This document shows, one piece after another, positions 1-8,394 of a DNA stretch of 64,000 bases (position 1 is the stretch's first letter; every line of letters starts with the position of its first letter). The position numbers and the translations under genes are program-made. The notes below the pieces were generated by a model. The model was not told the origin of the DNA, did no database searches, and was given only the letters and a program-made list of their open reading frames with translations. This stretch comes from Salinarimonas rosea DSM 21201. Lineage in GTDB: Bacteria; Pseudomonadota; Alphaproteobacteria; Rhizobiales; Beijerinckiaceae. Location of the stretch: contig NZ_AUBC01000006.1 in the NCBI RefSeq assembly GCF_000429045.1, forward strand, positions 124,001-188,000, read 5' to 3'.

Positions 1-75
1 CCCCGCCGAGGTTCGGAGCGCACGCCCGTGACCGGCCCCATCCTCTCCAGCGACCAGCCAAAGGGAGCCGCCTCC

Positions 76-663
76 GTGCGTCGTCGATCCCGCCTCGCCG
101 CGTCCGTCGTCCTCGCCGGGACCTTCCTCGCCGTCGCGCAGCCCGCGCTCGCGCAGCAGGAGCCGGAGCCCCGCACCGGCGCCTTCGGCGGGCTCGGCTC
201 GGGCTCGCAGGAGCCGATCCGCATCGACGCCGACCGCCTCGACGTGTTCGAGCGCGAGAGCCGGGCCGTCTACCAGGGCAACGTCGTCGCCGTTCAGGGC
301 GACACGACGATGCGCTGCTCGGAGCTGACGATCTTCTTCCACCGTGCGGAGGAGGGGGCCCCCGGGGGGCAAGGGCAGGGGCAAGGGCAGGGGCCAGGGC
401 AGGGCACCGAGTCCATTGACCGGATCGAGTGCGAGGGGCCGGTCACCATCCTCTCGCAGGACCAGGTGGCGACCGGCGCACGGGCGGTCTACGACCGGAC
501 CGGGGGCGAAGTCGTCCTCACCGGAGACGTCGCGCTCAGCCAGGGCCAGAACGTCACGCGCGGCGAGCGGCTCGTCTACGACGTCGATTCGGGCGTCGCC
601 AACATCGAGGCCGGAGGCGAGCAGCGCGTGCGCGGGCTTTTCGTTCCCGGCGGCGGGCAGTAG
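76..663 (+). CDS. lptA: LptA-like periplasmic LPS transport protein
   Basis: LptA bridges the periplasm in the Lpt machine that carries lipopolysaccharide from the inner to the outer membrane. The protein opens with a basic n-region and hydrophobic core ending in PALAQQ, a clear signal peptide. An OstA/LptA-type domain follows (PIRIDADRLDVFERES, then VYQGNVVAVQGDTTMRC), with repeated short beta-strand units such as VVLTGDVALSQGQN. I chose the GTG at 76, giving 195 residues, because AGGGAG lies just upstream and it starts directly at the signal peptide; an in-frame GTG at 28 would add 16 residues. A Gly/Gln stretch interrupts the domain near residue 100. lptB follows after 58 bases, the usual lptC-lptA-lptB order, so lptC probably lies just outside the window. 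Confidence 0.88.
   Translation: MRRRSRLAASVVLAGTFLAVAQPALAQQEPEPRTGAFGGLGSGSQEPIRIDADRLDVFERESRAVYQGNVVAVQGDTTMRCSELTIFFHRAEEGAPGGQGQGQGQGPGQGTESIDRIECEGPVTILSQDQVATGARAVYDRTGGEVVLTGDVALSQGQNVTRGERLVYDVDSGVANIEAGGEQRVRGLFVPGGGQ
367..402 (+). repeat. Imperfect hexamer tandem repeat inside lptA
   Basis: Six consecutive 6-base units of the form GGGCAA, GGGCAG or GGGCCA encode alternating Gly-Gln in LptA. Because the unit is two codons long, slippage would lengthen or shorten the Gly/Gln linker without breaking the frame. Confidence 0.8.
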
Positions 664-721
664 AACCGGGCGGGCCCGAACGGGCGCGTGCGAGGATCGG
701 GGCGAGGGGAAGGATTCGCGC

Positions 722-1864
722 GTGGATCAGAGGCGGCCGCAGACGACGGGGACGCACGGCGACGGCGCGGGGCCGCCGCGCCCGCACGACGTGCCCGCGC
801 CGGACGACCGGGAGCCGCCGGAGGCCGGGCTGCCGCCGGAGCACTGGGGCGCACCGGACGACTGGCGCGCGCACGGCAACGCCGACGACATCGCCCAGGA
901 CGTCGCCCACGACCACGCCTACGACGAGGCCTACGACCAGAATTGGCCCGAGCCGGACTGGAGCGCGCTCGAGGAGCCGTCCGCTCCGCCGCCGCGCCCG
1001 AGCCTCGCGGCGCGCCTCAAGGGCCTGTTCGCCCGGGCGCCGCGGCGCGAGCCCGAGCTCGACGCCGCGCTCGACGACGATCCGGACTATCCGCCCCTTG
1101 CCCCCTCGCTCGCCGAGGTTCCCGGCGCGGTCTTCGGCGGGCCGGGCATCCTCGCGGTCAAGGGCCTCCAGAAATCCTACCGCGGACGCATGGTCGTCAA
1201 CGACGCCGGCCTCGCCGTGCGCAACGGCGAGGCCGTGGGGCTGCTCGGCCCCAACGGTGCCGGCAAGACGACGATCTTCTACATGATCACCGGCCTCGTC
1301 GCCGCCGACCGGGGCACGATCAGCCTCGACGGCAACGACGTCACACTGATGCCGATGTACCGCCGGGCCCGCCTCGGCATCGGCTACCTGCCGCAGGAGG
1401 CCTCGATCTTCCGCGGCCTCAATGTCGAGGACAACATCCGCGCGGTTCTGGAAGTGGTCGAGCCCGACCGCGACCGCCGCGAGGCGAAGCTCGACGAGCT
1501 GCTCGAGGAGTTCAACATCGCGCGCCTGCGCAAGTCGCCCTCGATCGCGCTGTCGGGCGGCGAGCGGCGGCGCTGCGAGATCGCCCGGGCGCTGGCCTCC
1601 GATCCCTCGTTCATGCTGCTCGACGAGCCCTTCGCCGGCATCGACCCGATCGCGGTGGGCGACATCCAGAACCTGGTGCGCCATCTCACCAAGCGCGGCA
1701 TCGGCGTGCTGATCACGGACCACAACGTGCGCGAGACGCTCGGCCTGATCGACCGCGCCTACATCATCCATTCCGGCCGCGTGCTGACCGAGGGCCGGCC
1801 GGACGAGATCGTGGCCAACCGCGAGGTGCGCAAGCTCTACCTCGGCGAGGACTTCCGGCTCTAG
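722..1864 (+). CDS. lptB: LPS export ABC transporter ATPase LptB, with N-terminal extension
   Basis: LptB is the cytoplasmic ATPase that powers LPS extraction by LptFGC. The ABC domain begins near residue 140 (ILAVKGLQKSYRGR). Walker A GPNGAGKT is at residues 176-183, the signature LSGGERRR follows, then Walker B FMLLDEPFAGIDP and the switch histidine in ITDHNVRETL. The C-terminal HSGRVLTEGRPDEI and YLGEDF are typical of LptB. The GTG at 722 is the most likely start and gives 380 residues, whereas LptB proteins are normally about 240-260. The extra roughly 140 residues are rich in Pro, Asp, Glu and His with no recognisable fold. A start closer to the ABC domain cannot be excluded, but no strong ribosome site is evident there. 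It overlaps the convergent mscS-type gene by 4 bases. Confidence 0.9.
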   Translation: MDQRRPQTTGTHGDGAGPPRPHDVPAPDDREPPEAGLPPEHWGAPDDWRAHGNADDIAQDVAHDHAYDEAYDQNWPEPDWSALEEPSAPPPRPSLAARLKGLFARAPRREPELDAALDDDPDYPPLAPSLAEVPGAVFGGPGILAVKGLQKSYRGRMVVNDAGLAVRNGEAVGLLGPNGAGKTTIFYMITGLVAADRGTISLDGNDVTLMPMYRRARLGIGYLPQEASIFRGLNVEDNIRAVLEVVEPDRDRREAKLDELLEEFNIARLRKSPSIALSGGERRRCEIARALASDPSFMLLDEPFAGIDPIAVGDIQNLVRHLTKRGIGVLITDHNVRETLGLIDRAYIIHSGRVLTEGRPDEIVANREVRKLYLGEDFRL

Positions 1865-3600
1865 GACGCACGCCGCCCCGCCCGCTCCGCAAGCGGCACG
1901 GAGCCTGCGGCGGGGCCGCGCGCCGCACGCGCGCGGTCCTCGTCGAGGAGCTGCAGGCGCCGCCGCGGCAGGTAGGCGCCGCCGTCGAGCTCCTGGAGCC
2001 AGGCGTAGAGCTTCTCGCGCACCTCATTGTGCAGGTACCAGGACGAGAGGGCGTCGATGCCGGGCAGCCAGATCCAGAGAACGGCGTGCTCGCCCTCGGT
2101 CTCGACCATCTCGACGAGGGGCGCCTCTCCCGTCAGGCGCGGATCGTGGCGCAGGATCTCCGCGAGCTTCGCGCGCACCCGCCCGACGTCGAGGCGGTAG
2201 TCGACGGCGAGCTTGACGATGCGCTTGACGGCTTCGCCCTCCTTCGACCAGTTCTCGAAGGGACGGGCCAGGAAGTCCGTGTGGGGCACGATCAGCCGTG
2301 TGTCCGTCCAGGTGCGCAGCACGGTGTGGGCGAAGGAGATGTCCTCCACCGTCGACCAATGGCCGTCGTAGACCACCACGTCCCCGATGCGCAGCGGATC
2401 GGTGAGGGCGATCTGCAGGCCCGAGACCATGTTGCCGAACAGCGGACGTGCGGCGATGGCGACGAGCACGCCCAGCGCGCCGGCCGATGCCAGGATCGAC
2501 AGGCCGAAGCTGTCGAACAGCCCGACCTTGAGCAGCACCCAGCCCACGCCGACGAGGGCGATCAGGACCACGGCGAGCCGCCGCACGACGTAGACGGTGG
2601 TCTTGGTGCGCCGGTTCTCTGGATCGTCCGCGGTCAGCGGAACGACGTAGCGCTCGCTGAGCCGCCGCGTCCCCGCGTCGACGAGCCTCAGCAACAGCCA
2701 CACCCCGGCGAAGAGGGCGATCACTTCCGAGGCGACATCGAGATTGGACGCGACCGGACCCGTCAGCAGGATCAGATGCTCCGTGCCGAGCCGGAATGCG
2801 AGCGCCGCCACCAGCGTGGCGAAGGGCCAGGCGGCGTGGCGGGCGTCGCGGCGCCAGAGCGTCGGCGTGCGCCGCCCGAGCGCCCGCAGGCCGTAATAGA
2901 CGCCGAACCACAGCGCCACGCTCGCCAGCAGCAGGGCCGCCGCCGCGCTCCATTCCCAGGCCGACGGCCGGCCCAGCGTGTCGAGGCGGCGCTCCAGCGA
3001 AACCCAGTCGGCGAGAAGACCCGGCCGCTCCTGCGCATAGAGCGCCGAGACGCGCTCGACGACGAAGGGCGAGAACAGCCAGACCGGCTCGGCGTCGCGG
3101 GCCTGGAAGCGCTGCAGGCTGACCTGCACGGGCCGTCCCTCGAGCTCGAGGGTGCCGAGCTCGACCGAGCGGCGGCTGTAGGGGCTCATCGATTGCTGGA
3201 CGGTCGGCAGCACCCGCGCGTCCGGCTGATCGGGGATCTCCGACCAGTCGATCAGGTCGTGGCGCTGCAGCAGATAGGCGAGCATCAGCGCGAGGTCGGG
3301 CGCACGCGCCGCCTGCTCCTCGGGCGGAATCGCGTCGAGGTTCAGGACGTGCCCGGCGCGGGCGAAGCGGTCGCGGCGGATCGCGTCGAGGAAGCTCTCC
3401 AGCGCGGCCCGCGGCGTGTCGAGCCGAAGCGGCGGGCGCGCCGGCTCGAGCCCGGCGTTGAGCGCCTCGATCCGGTAGGCGAACGGCGACGAGCCGCTCT
3501 CGTCCTCCTGGGCATGGACCGCCGGCACGAGGAGGGTGAGGAGCAGCGCCAGCGCGGCGGCGATGCGCGCGAGGCCGTGTTGCGGTCTCCGGAGGGGCAC
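1861..3600 (-). CDS. MscS-family mechanosensitive ion channel with signal peptide
   Basis: A predicted inner-membrane channel of the small-conductance mechanosensitive family, which releases solutes on hypo-osmotic shock. From the GTG at 3600 the protein has 579 residues. It begins with a cleavable-looking signal peptide ending in VPAVHAQ, followed by an approximately 150-residue periplasmic segment, about five membrane helices, and the MscS pore helix (ASAGALGVLVAIAARPLFGN, near residue 370). The beta domain then follows (DPLRIGDVVVYDGHWSTVEDI, RTWTDTRLIVPHTDFL). The C-terminal alpha/beta cap is present. The start is chosen because the open frame further upstream runs antisense to the next gene and has no protein-like sequence. 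It is convergent with lptB. The substrate or gating signal is unknown. Confidence 0.85.
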   Translation of the reverse strand: MPLRRPQHGLARIAAALALLLTLLVPAVHAQEDESGSSPFAYRIEALNAGLEPARPPLRLDTPRAALESFLDAIRRDRFARAGHVLNLDAIPPEEQAARAPDLALMLAYLLQRHDLIDWSEIPDQPDARVLPTVQQSMSPYSRRSVELGTLELEGRPVQVSLQRFQARDAEPVWLFSPFVVERVSALYAQERPGLLADWVSLERRLDTLGRPSAWEWSAAAALLLASVALWFGVYYGLRALGRRTPTLWRRDARHAAWPFATLVAALAFRLGTEHLILLTGPVASNLDVASEVIALFAGVWLLLRLVDAGTRRLSERYVVPLTADDPENRRTKTTVYVVRRLAVVLIALVGVGWVLLKVGLFDSFGLSILASAGALGVLVAIAARPLFGNMVSGLQIALTDPLRIGDVVVYDGHWSTVEDISFAHTVLRTWTDTRLIVPHTDFLARPFENWSKEGEAVKRIVKLAVDYRLDVGRVRAKLAEILRHDPRLTGEAPLVEMVETEGEHAVLWIWLPGIDALSSWYLHNEVREKLYAWLQELDGGAYLPRRRLQLLDEDRARAARGPAAGSVPLAERAGRRAS

Positions 3601-3707
3601 GGCTCGTTCGGCTTTCGGGCTCGTGGGGACGACGCCCCGGCCGCCGGGGCGCACCCTGCCGAACGTGCTGCGGCGTGCGTGGTTTCGTCGGGGCCGCGTC
3701 GGCCCGC

Positions 3708-5006
3708 TCAGGCCGGAACCAGCGTCTCGCGCAGCCGCTCGGCCTCGCTCGGACGAGCCCGCGGCGCGACGTCCGCCTGGGTGACGACCGCGCCCGCCGC
3801 GACGGGGCGCACGAGCCGCACGCCGTGCGCGAGGCCGATGGGAACGGCGCCGGCGGCCCGGCTCGCCGCCGCGGTCGTGACCCGGCCCCAGACCGTCCAG
3901 CCGCCCTCGCCGTCGAGCGTCTCGCCCGCGGCGAGATCGCGCTTGGCGACCGCGACGACGTCCGCGGCGAAGGCGCGGGTGGTCCCCGTCGGCTCGCCGC
4001 GCAGCGCCGCCGAGAGCACCGAGATGGACAGCTCGAGCCCGATCAGGTGGAACGGCTTGTACATCGCCGCGTAGGTGCCGCTCTGGTCCGTCGGCAGGCC
4101 GTACTGCCGGAAGCACGCCGCCGCGTAGGCGGTGGGCGCCTTCAGCACGACGTAGACGCCCCAGCGCAGGTCGCGGAAGACGGGGCGCCCGTCACGCTCG
4201 AGCGAGGAGATCACCTCGACCATCCCGTCGCGCTCGAGCAGGCCGCCGGCGTCCCGCGGGCGCAGCACGTGCGCGAGGTCGTCGACGCCGCAGGGCGGGA
4301 AGGCGAGGCCGTCCTCCGGCACCGCGAGCCCGGTGGCGTTGGCGATGGCGGCGGCCTCGATGGCGGACTTCGTGCCGTCGAGGAAGGAGTTGAACATCTT
4401 CGGGTTCATCCCCGCCGCCGCGGCAGCCTCCGGCGTGAGGCCGTAGTGCGTCCAGACGTCGTCGGGGGTGACCCCGTGGTAGGCCGGCAGGTACTTCGTG
4501 CCCTTCCCGGCGGCCGCGACGGAGAAGCCGGCGGCGCGCGCCCAGTCGACCATCTCGCACACCAGCGCCGGCTGGTCGCCGTAGGCCATGGAATAGACGA
4601 CGCCCGCCTCGCGCGCCCTCTCCGCCAGCGCCGGCCCGACGAGCACGTCGGCCTCGACGTTGACCATGACGACGTGGCGCCGCGCCTCGATCGCCGCCAG
4701 CGCGTGGATCACCCCCGCCTCCGGCGCGCCCGTCGCCTCGATGACGACCTCCACGTCCTCGGCGATCGCCGCGCGCCCGTCCTCGTGGAAGCGCGTGGCC
4801 GCGATCCGGCCCTCGTCCCAGCCCACGGCCCGGCAGGTCGCCCGCGCCCGCTCCGGATCGAGATCGGCGATCGCCGCCACCTCGAGCCCGGGGATGGTCG
4901 GCACCTGCGCGAGGAACATCGCCCCGAACTTGCCCGCGCCGACGAGCGCGACGCGGACGGGGCGGGACTGCGCGGCGCGGGCGGCGGCGAGGGCGTGAAG
5001 GTTCAT
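3708..5006 (-). CDS. NAD(P)-binding oxidoreductase with C-terminal SAF domain
   Basis: A 432-residue protein starting at MNLHALAAARAA. A Rossmann fold opens with VRVALVGAGKFGAMFLAQ, and the central part (VVIEATGAPEAGV, HVVMVNVEADVLVGP, KGTKYLPAYHGVTPDD) resembles homoserine-dehydrogenase-like oxidoreductases. The last roughly 70 residues (AKRDLAAGETLDGEGGW, AHGVRLVRPVAAGAVVTQADV) are a SAF domain, the small beta-clip fold of altronate dehydratases and sialic acid synthases. Proteins with this two-domain layout occur in sugar-acid and tetrose catabolism, but the substrate cannot be read from sequence. No catabolic neighbours are present: it sits alone between the MscS-type gene (same strand, about 107 bases) and the divergent SH3 gene. 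Confidence 0.75.
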   Translation of the reverse strand: MNLHALAAARAAQSRPVRVALVGAGKFGAMFLAQVPTIPGLEVAAIADLDPERARATCRAVGWDEGRIAATRFHEDGRAAIAEDVEVVIEATGAPEAGVIHALAAIEARRHVVMVNVEADVLVGPALAERAREAGVVYSMAYGDQPALVCEMVDWARAAGFSVAAAGKGTKYLPAYHGVTPDDVWTHYGLTPEAAAAAGMNPKMFNSFLDGTKSAIEAAAIANATGLAVPEDGLAFPPCGVDDLAHVLRPRDAGGLLERDGMVEVISSLERDGRPVFRDLRWGVYVVLKAPTAYAAACFRQYGLPTDQSGTYAAMYKPFHLIGLELSISVLSAALRGEPTGTTRAFAADVVAVAKRDLAAGETLDGEGGWTVWGRVTTAAASRAAGAVPIGLAHGVRLVRPVAAGAVVTQADVAPRARPSEAERLRETLVPA

Positions 5007-5181
5007 GGGGCGGGGGCTCCTCGGCTGGCGCTCGGTCGGCGCTCTCGAGCACGCTAGCATCGCCCGAGCGCCGGGGAAAAGCGGGGAGAACCGGCGCGCC
5101 GCCGGTGGTCGCACATCCCCGGAACATCGTCCTTCCTGCGGCGTTCGCTCGCCCGTCCTCACGAGAACGAAGGAGGGACTC

Positions 5182-5817
5182 ATGACCCGCACCATCTTCC
5201 TCGCCGCCGCCAGCGCGGCTGCGATCGGGCTCGCCGCCCCGGCGTCCGCGCAGGTCGCTGCCACCGCCACCACCGACCTCAACATGCGCGCCGGGCCCGG
5301 CCCGAACTACGAGGTCGTCGACGTGATCGACGGCAACGCCACCGTCACGGTGCTCGGCTGCCTGCCGTCCTCGGCCTGGTGCCGCGTGCAGCACGAGGGC
5401 ACCGAGGCCTGGGCCTACGGCGACTACCTCACGGCCGAGGTGGAGAACGCCCGCGTCGTCGTCACGCAGCGTCGCGAGATCGTGCCGCGGGCCGAGTGGG
5501 ACCCCGTGACCGCCACGGGCGCCGTCGCCGGGGAGATCGTCGGCTCCATCATCGGCGGGACCGTCGGCGCCGTGACCGGCGCGATCGGCGGCGCCGTCGA
5601 AGGCTTCACCGCCCCGCCGCCGCCGGTGCGCACCTACGTCGTCGAGAACCGTGTCGAGCCGGTCTATCTCGAGGGTGAGGTCGTCGCCGGCGTCGGCCTG
5701 CCCCCGGCGGTGGAGCTGCGCTCGATCCCCGACTACGAGTACGAGTACGCCTACGTGAACGGCGTCCCGGTGCTCGTCGAGCCGGGCACGCGCCGCGTGG
5801 TCTACGTCGTGCGCTGA
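5182..5817 (+). CDS. Exported SH3-domain protein with glycine-rich segment and DUF1236-like C-terminus
   Basis: A 211-residue exported protein. The signal peptide ends at APASAQ, and a bacterial SH3 domain follows (ATTDLNMRAGPGPNYEVVDVI, WCRVQHEGTEAWAYGDYL). The middle is a Gly-rich, Ala/Ile-rich segment (VAGEIVGSIIGGTVGAVTGA) that looks like a glycine zipper and may associate with membrane. The C-terminus (PDYEYEYAYVNGVPVLVEP, TRRVVYVVR) matches DUF1236 tails, which in rhizobia usually follow such SH3 domains. AAGGAGGG lies just before the ATG at 5182. A cell-wall or envelope role is likely but not shown. Confidence 0.8.
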   Translation: MTRTIFLAAASAAAIGLAAPASAQVAATATTDLNMRAGPGPNYEVVDVIDGNATVTVLGCLPSSAWCRVQHEGTEAWAYGDYLTAEVENARVVVTQRREIVPRAEWDPVTATGAVAGEIVGSIIGGTVGAVTGAIGGAVEGFTAPPPPVRTYVVENRVEPVYLEGEVVAGVGLPPAVELRSIPDYEYEYAYVNGVPVLVEPGTRRVVYVVR

Positions 5818-5866
5818 GCGCGCGGCGGAACTCGGCCCCGGCCCATGCCCAGCGGCGGGCCGGGGC

Positions 5867-8062
5867 TCACCCCATCAGCCGCTCGACCTTCGAGATCACG
5901 CGCTTGGCGCGCAGCTCGGCGATGATGCCGTTCAGGTGCTTGATGTCCCACACCGAGACGTCGATCACCACGTCGGTGAAGTCGGGGGTGCGGCGCTGCA
6001 TCGAGATGTTGTCGATGTTGCCGTCGTGGTCGGCGACGACCTGCGCGATCTGGGCGAGCGAGCCGGGCTCGTTGATGGTCTCGAGCTTGATGCGCGCGGG
6101 AAAGCGCTTGTGCGTGATCGCCTCGACGTCCCAGCGCACGTCGACCCAGGCCTCCGGCACGTTCTCGAAGGCGGCGAGCGCCTGCGACTGGATCGGGTAG
6201 ATCGTCACGCCCTCGCCCGGCGTGATGATGCCCACGATCCGGTCCCCCGGCACCGCCCCCGATTCCGGCGCGAAACGCACCGGCAGGTCGGCGTCGAGGC
6301 CGCGGATCGGGATCGCGCGCGGGTCGTCCGCGGCGTCGGGCAGCTTCATCTTCAGCGCATCGGCCCCGAGCGCGACCCAGCCCGCCCCCTGCGTCGCCGC
6401 CCCGGAGACCAGCCGGCCGACGTCCTTGAAGTCCGCGTAGACCGCGCGCACCACGTCGCCGGAGAACATCTCCCCGCGCCCCACCGCCGCGAGCACGTCG
6501 TCGACGGAGGTGCGGGCGAGGCGCGGGAGGGCCGCCTTGAGCTTCTCCTCCGAGAACGCCTTGCCGGCGCGCTCGAAGGCGCGCTCCAGGATCTGCAGGC
6601 CGAGCCCGGCATACTGCTTGCGCACGGCGGTGCGCGTCGCGCGGCGGATGGCGGCGCGCGCCTTGCCGGTGACGACGAGGCTCTCCCAGGCGGCAGGCGG
6701 CACCTGGCTGCCGCCGGCGCGCACGATCTCGACCTCGTCGCCGTTGGCGAGCTCGGTGAGGAGCGGCGCCATGCGGCCGTTGATCTTGGCGCCGACCGCG
6801 GTGTTGCCGACGTCGGTGTGCACGGCGTAGGCGAAGTCGATCGGCGTCGCCCCGCGCGGCAACGCGATGAGGCGGCCCTTGGGCGTGAAGCAGAAGACCT
6901 GATCGTGGAACAGCTCGAGCTTGGTGTGCTCGAGGAAGTCCTCCGGGTTGTCGCCCTCCGCCAGGAGGTCGATCGTGCGCCGCAGCCACTGGTAGGCGCG
7001 GCTCTCGCCGATCGGCTTCGGCGCCTGGGCCGGGTCCTTGTAGAGCGCGTGCGCGGCGATGCCGTACTCGGCGACCTCGTCCATGGCGCGGGTGCGGATC
7101 TGCAGCTCGACCCGCTGGTGACCGGGGCCGACGACCGTGGTGTGGATCGAGCGGTAGTCGTTCTGCTTGGGGGTGGAGATGTAGTCCTTGAAGCGGCCGG
7201 GCACCATCGGCCAGGTGGAGTGCACGAGGCCCAGCGCGCCGTAGCAGGCGTCGATGCTGCCCACGAGGATGCGGAAGCCGAAGATGTCGGAGAGCTGCTC
7301 GAAGGCGACCGACTTGCGCTCCATCTTCTTCCAGATCGAGTAGGCGCGCTTGCGCCGCCCCTTCACCACGGCGCCGAGCCCCTTCGTCTCCAGGCGCTGG
7401 GCGAGATCGCGCTCGATCTCCTCGACGAGCCGCTCGTTCTTGGCCGTGAGCGTCTCCAGCCGCTTGGTGATGGTCTCGTAGGCCTCCGGCCGCAGATGCT
7501 TGAACGCGAGGTCCTCGAGCTCCTCGCGCATCTCCTGCATGCCCATCCGCCCGGCGAGCGGGGCGTAGATGTCGAGCGTCTCCTCGGCGATGCGCGCGCG
7601 CTTCTCCGGCGGCATGAAGTGGAGCGTGCGCATGTTGTGCAGGCGGTCCGCGAGCTTGACGAGCAGCACGCGGATGTCCTGCGCGATGGCGAGCAGCAGC
7701 TTGCGGAAGTTCTCGCCCTGCGCCGCCCGCTTCGAGACGAGGTCGAGCCGCTTGAGCTTGGTGAGCCCGTCGACGAGCGCGCCGATCTCCGGCCCGAACG
7801 TGCCGCGGATCTCGTCGAGCGTCGCCTCGGTGTCCTCCACCGTGTCGTGCAGGACGGCGGCGACGATGGTGGCGTCGTCGAGCCGCATGTCGGTGAGGAT
7901 CGCCGCCACCTCCAGCGGATGCGCGAAGAACGGGTCGCCCGACGCCCGCGTCTGGGTGCCGTGCGCCCGCATGGCGTAGATGTAGGCCCGGTTGAGCAGG
8001 GCCTCGTCGGCGGCGGGGTTGTAGCGCTTGACCCGCTCGAGCAGCTCGTACTGACGCATCAT
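5867..8062 (-). CDS. rsh: Bifunctional (p)ppGpp synthetase/hydrolase Rsh
   Basis: The single RelA/SpoT homologue that makes and degrades the stringent-response alarmone (p)ppGpp. The order is: HD hydrolase domain with an intact-looking HD pair (PFFAHPLEVAAIL, VLHDTVEDT); synthetase domain (KGRRKRAYSIWKKM, YRSIHTTVVGPGHQRVELQI); TGS domain (LIALPRGATPIDFAYAVHTD); and a C-terminal ACT domain (RIKLETINEPGSLAQIAQ, VIDVSVWDIKHLNG). At 731 residues it has the normal length. The start is the first of two adjacent ATGs (8062 and 8059), with GGAGGT upstream. Its 3' end faces the end of the SH3 gene across about 50 bases. Confidence 0.95.
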   Translation of the reverse strand: MMRQYELLERVKRYNPAADEALLNRAYIYAMRAHGTQTRASGDPFFAHPLEVAAILTDMRLDDATIVAAVLHDTVEDTEATLDEIRGTFGPEIGALVDGLTKLKRLDLVSKRAAQGENFRKLLLAIAQDIRVLLVKLADRLHNMRTLHFMPPEKRARIAEETLDIYAPLAGRMGMQEMREELEDLAFKHLRPEAYETITKRLETLTAKNERLVEEIERDLAQRLETKGLGAVVKGRRKRAYSIWKKMERKSVAFEQLSDIFGFRILVGSIDACYGALGLVHSTWPMVPGRFKDYISTPKQNDYRSIHTTVVGPGHQRVELQIRTRAMDEVAEYGIAAHALYKDPAQAPKPIGESRAYQWLRRTIDLLAEGDNPEDFLEHTKLELFHDQVFCFTPKGRLIALPRGATPIDFAYAVHTDVGNTAVGAKINGRMAPLLTELANGDEVEIVRAGGSQVPPAAWESLVVTGKARAAIRRATRTAVRKQYAGLGLQILERAFERAGKAFSEEKLKAALPRLARTSVDDVLAAVGRGEMFSGDVVRAVYADFKDVGRLVSGAATQGAGWVALGADALKMKLPDAADDPRAIPIRGLDADLPVRFAPESGAVPGDRIVGIITPGEGVTIYPIQSQALAAFENVPEAWVDVRWDVEAITHKRFPARIKLETINEPGSLAQIAQVVADHDGNIDNISMQRRTPDFTDVVIDVSVWDIKHLNGIIAELRAKRVISKVERLMG

Positions 8063-8394
8063 GCGCGTGGGGGACCTCCGGGCACGCGCCGAACGCGCGC
8101 GTGCGTGCATGCGCCTAAGATGAGTGTTTTCGCGAGCGGTGAACAGGGCCGTGTGGCGAATTGGCGGGGTGCGGGTGGCGAATGGGAGCGCGATCGGCTC
8201 GCCTCCGCGGGCCTCTCGGGCGGTCGATCCTCAGGCCGGCGCGAGCGCGTCGTCGATCGCCGCCGACAGCTTCGGTAGCGCCGCGCGACCCGCGTGCGCA
8301 CGATCGCGACTTCCGCTAAGCTCCGCAGCGCGCACGGCGCGAGCGCTCAATTCGGTCGCGCGGTGGGCTGGAACGCGGGCGTCGGGAGGACGTC
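8063..8394. other. Divergent intergenic region between rsh and the DUF262 gene
   Basis: About 330 bases without a convincing gene. It must hold the rsh promoter on the minus strand and possibly the promoter of the DUF262 gene on the plus strand. I could not pick a convincing -35/-10 pair in either direction. GGAGGT (rsh) and GGGAGG (DUF262 gene) ribosome sites mark its two ends. Confidence 0.5.

Noticed and set aside
688-4074. A 1128-codon plus-strand open frame
   Set aside because: It runs antisense to the MscS-type and SAF genes, is dominated by Arg, Ala and Gly, and has no domain pattern. It is a high-GC shadow frame.
5936-8278. A 780-codon plus-strand open frame
   Set aside because: It is antisense to rsh, whose domains are complete and unmistakable; composition is non-protein-like.
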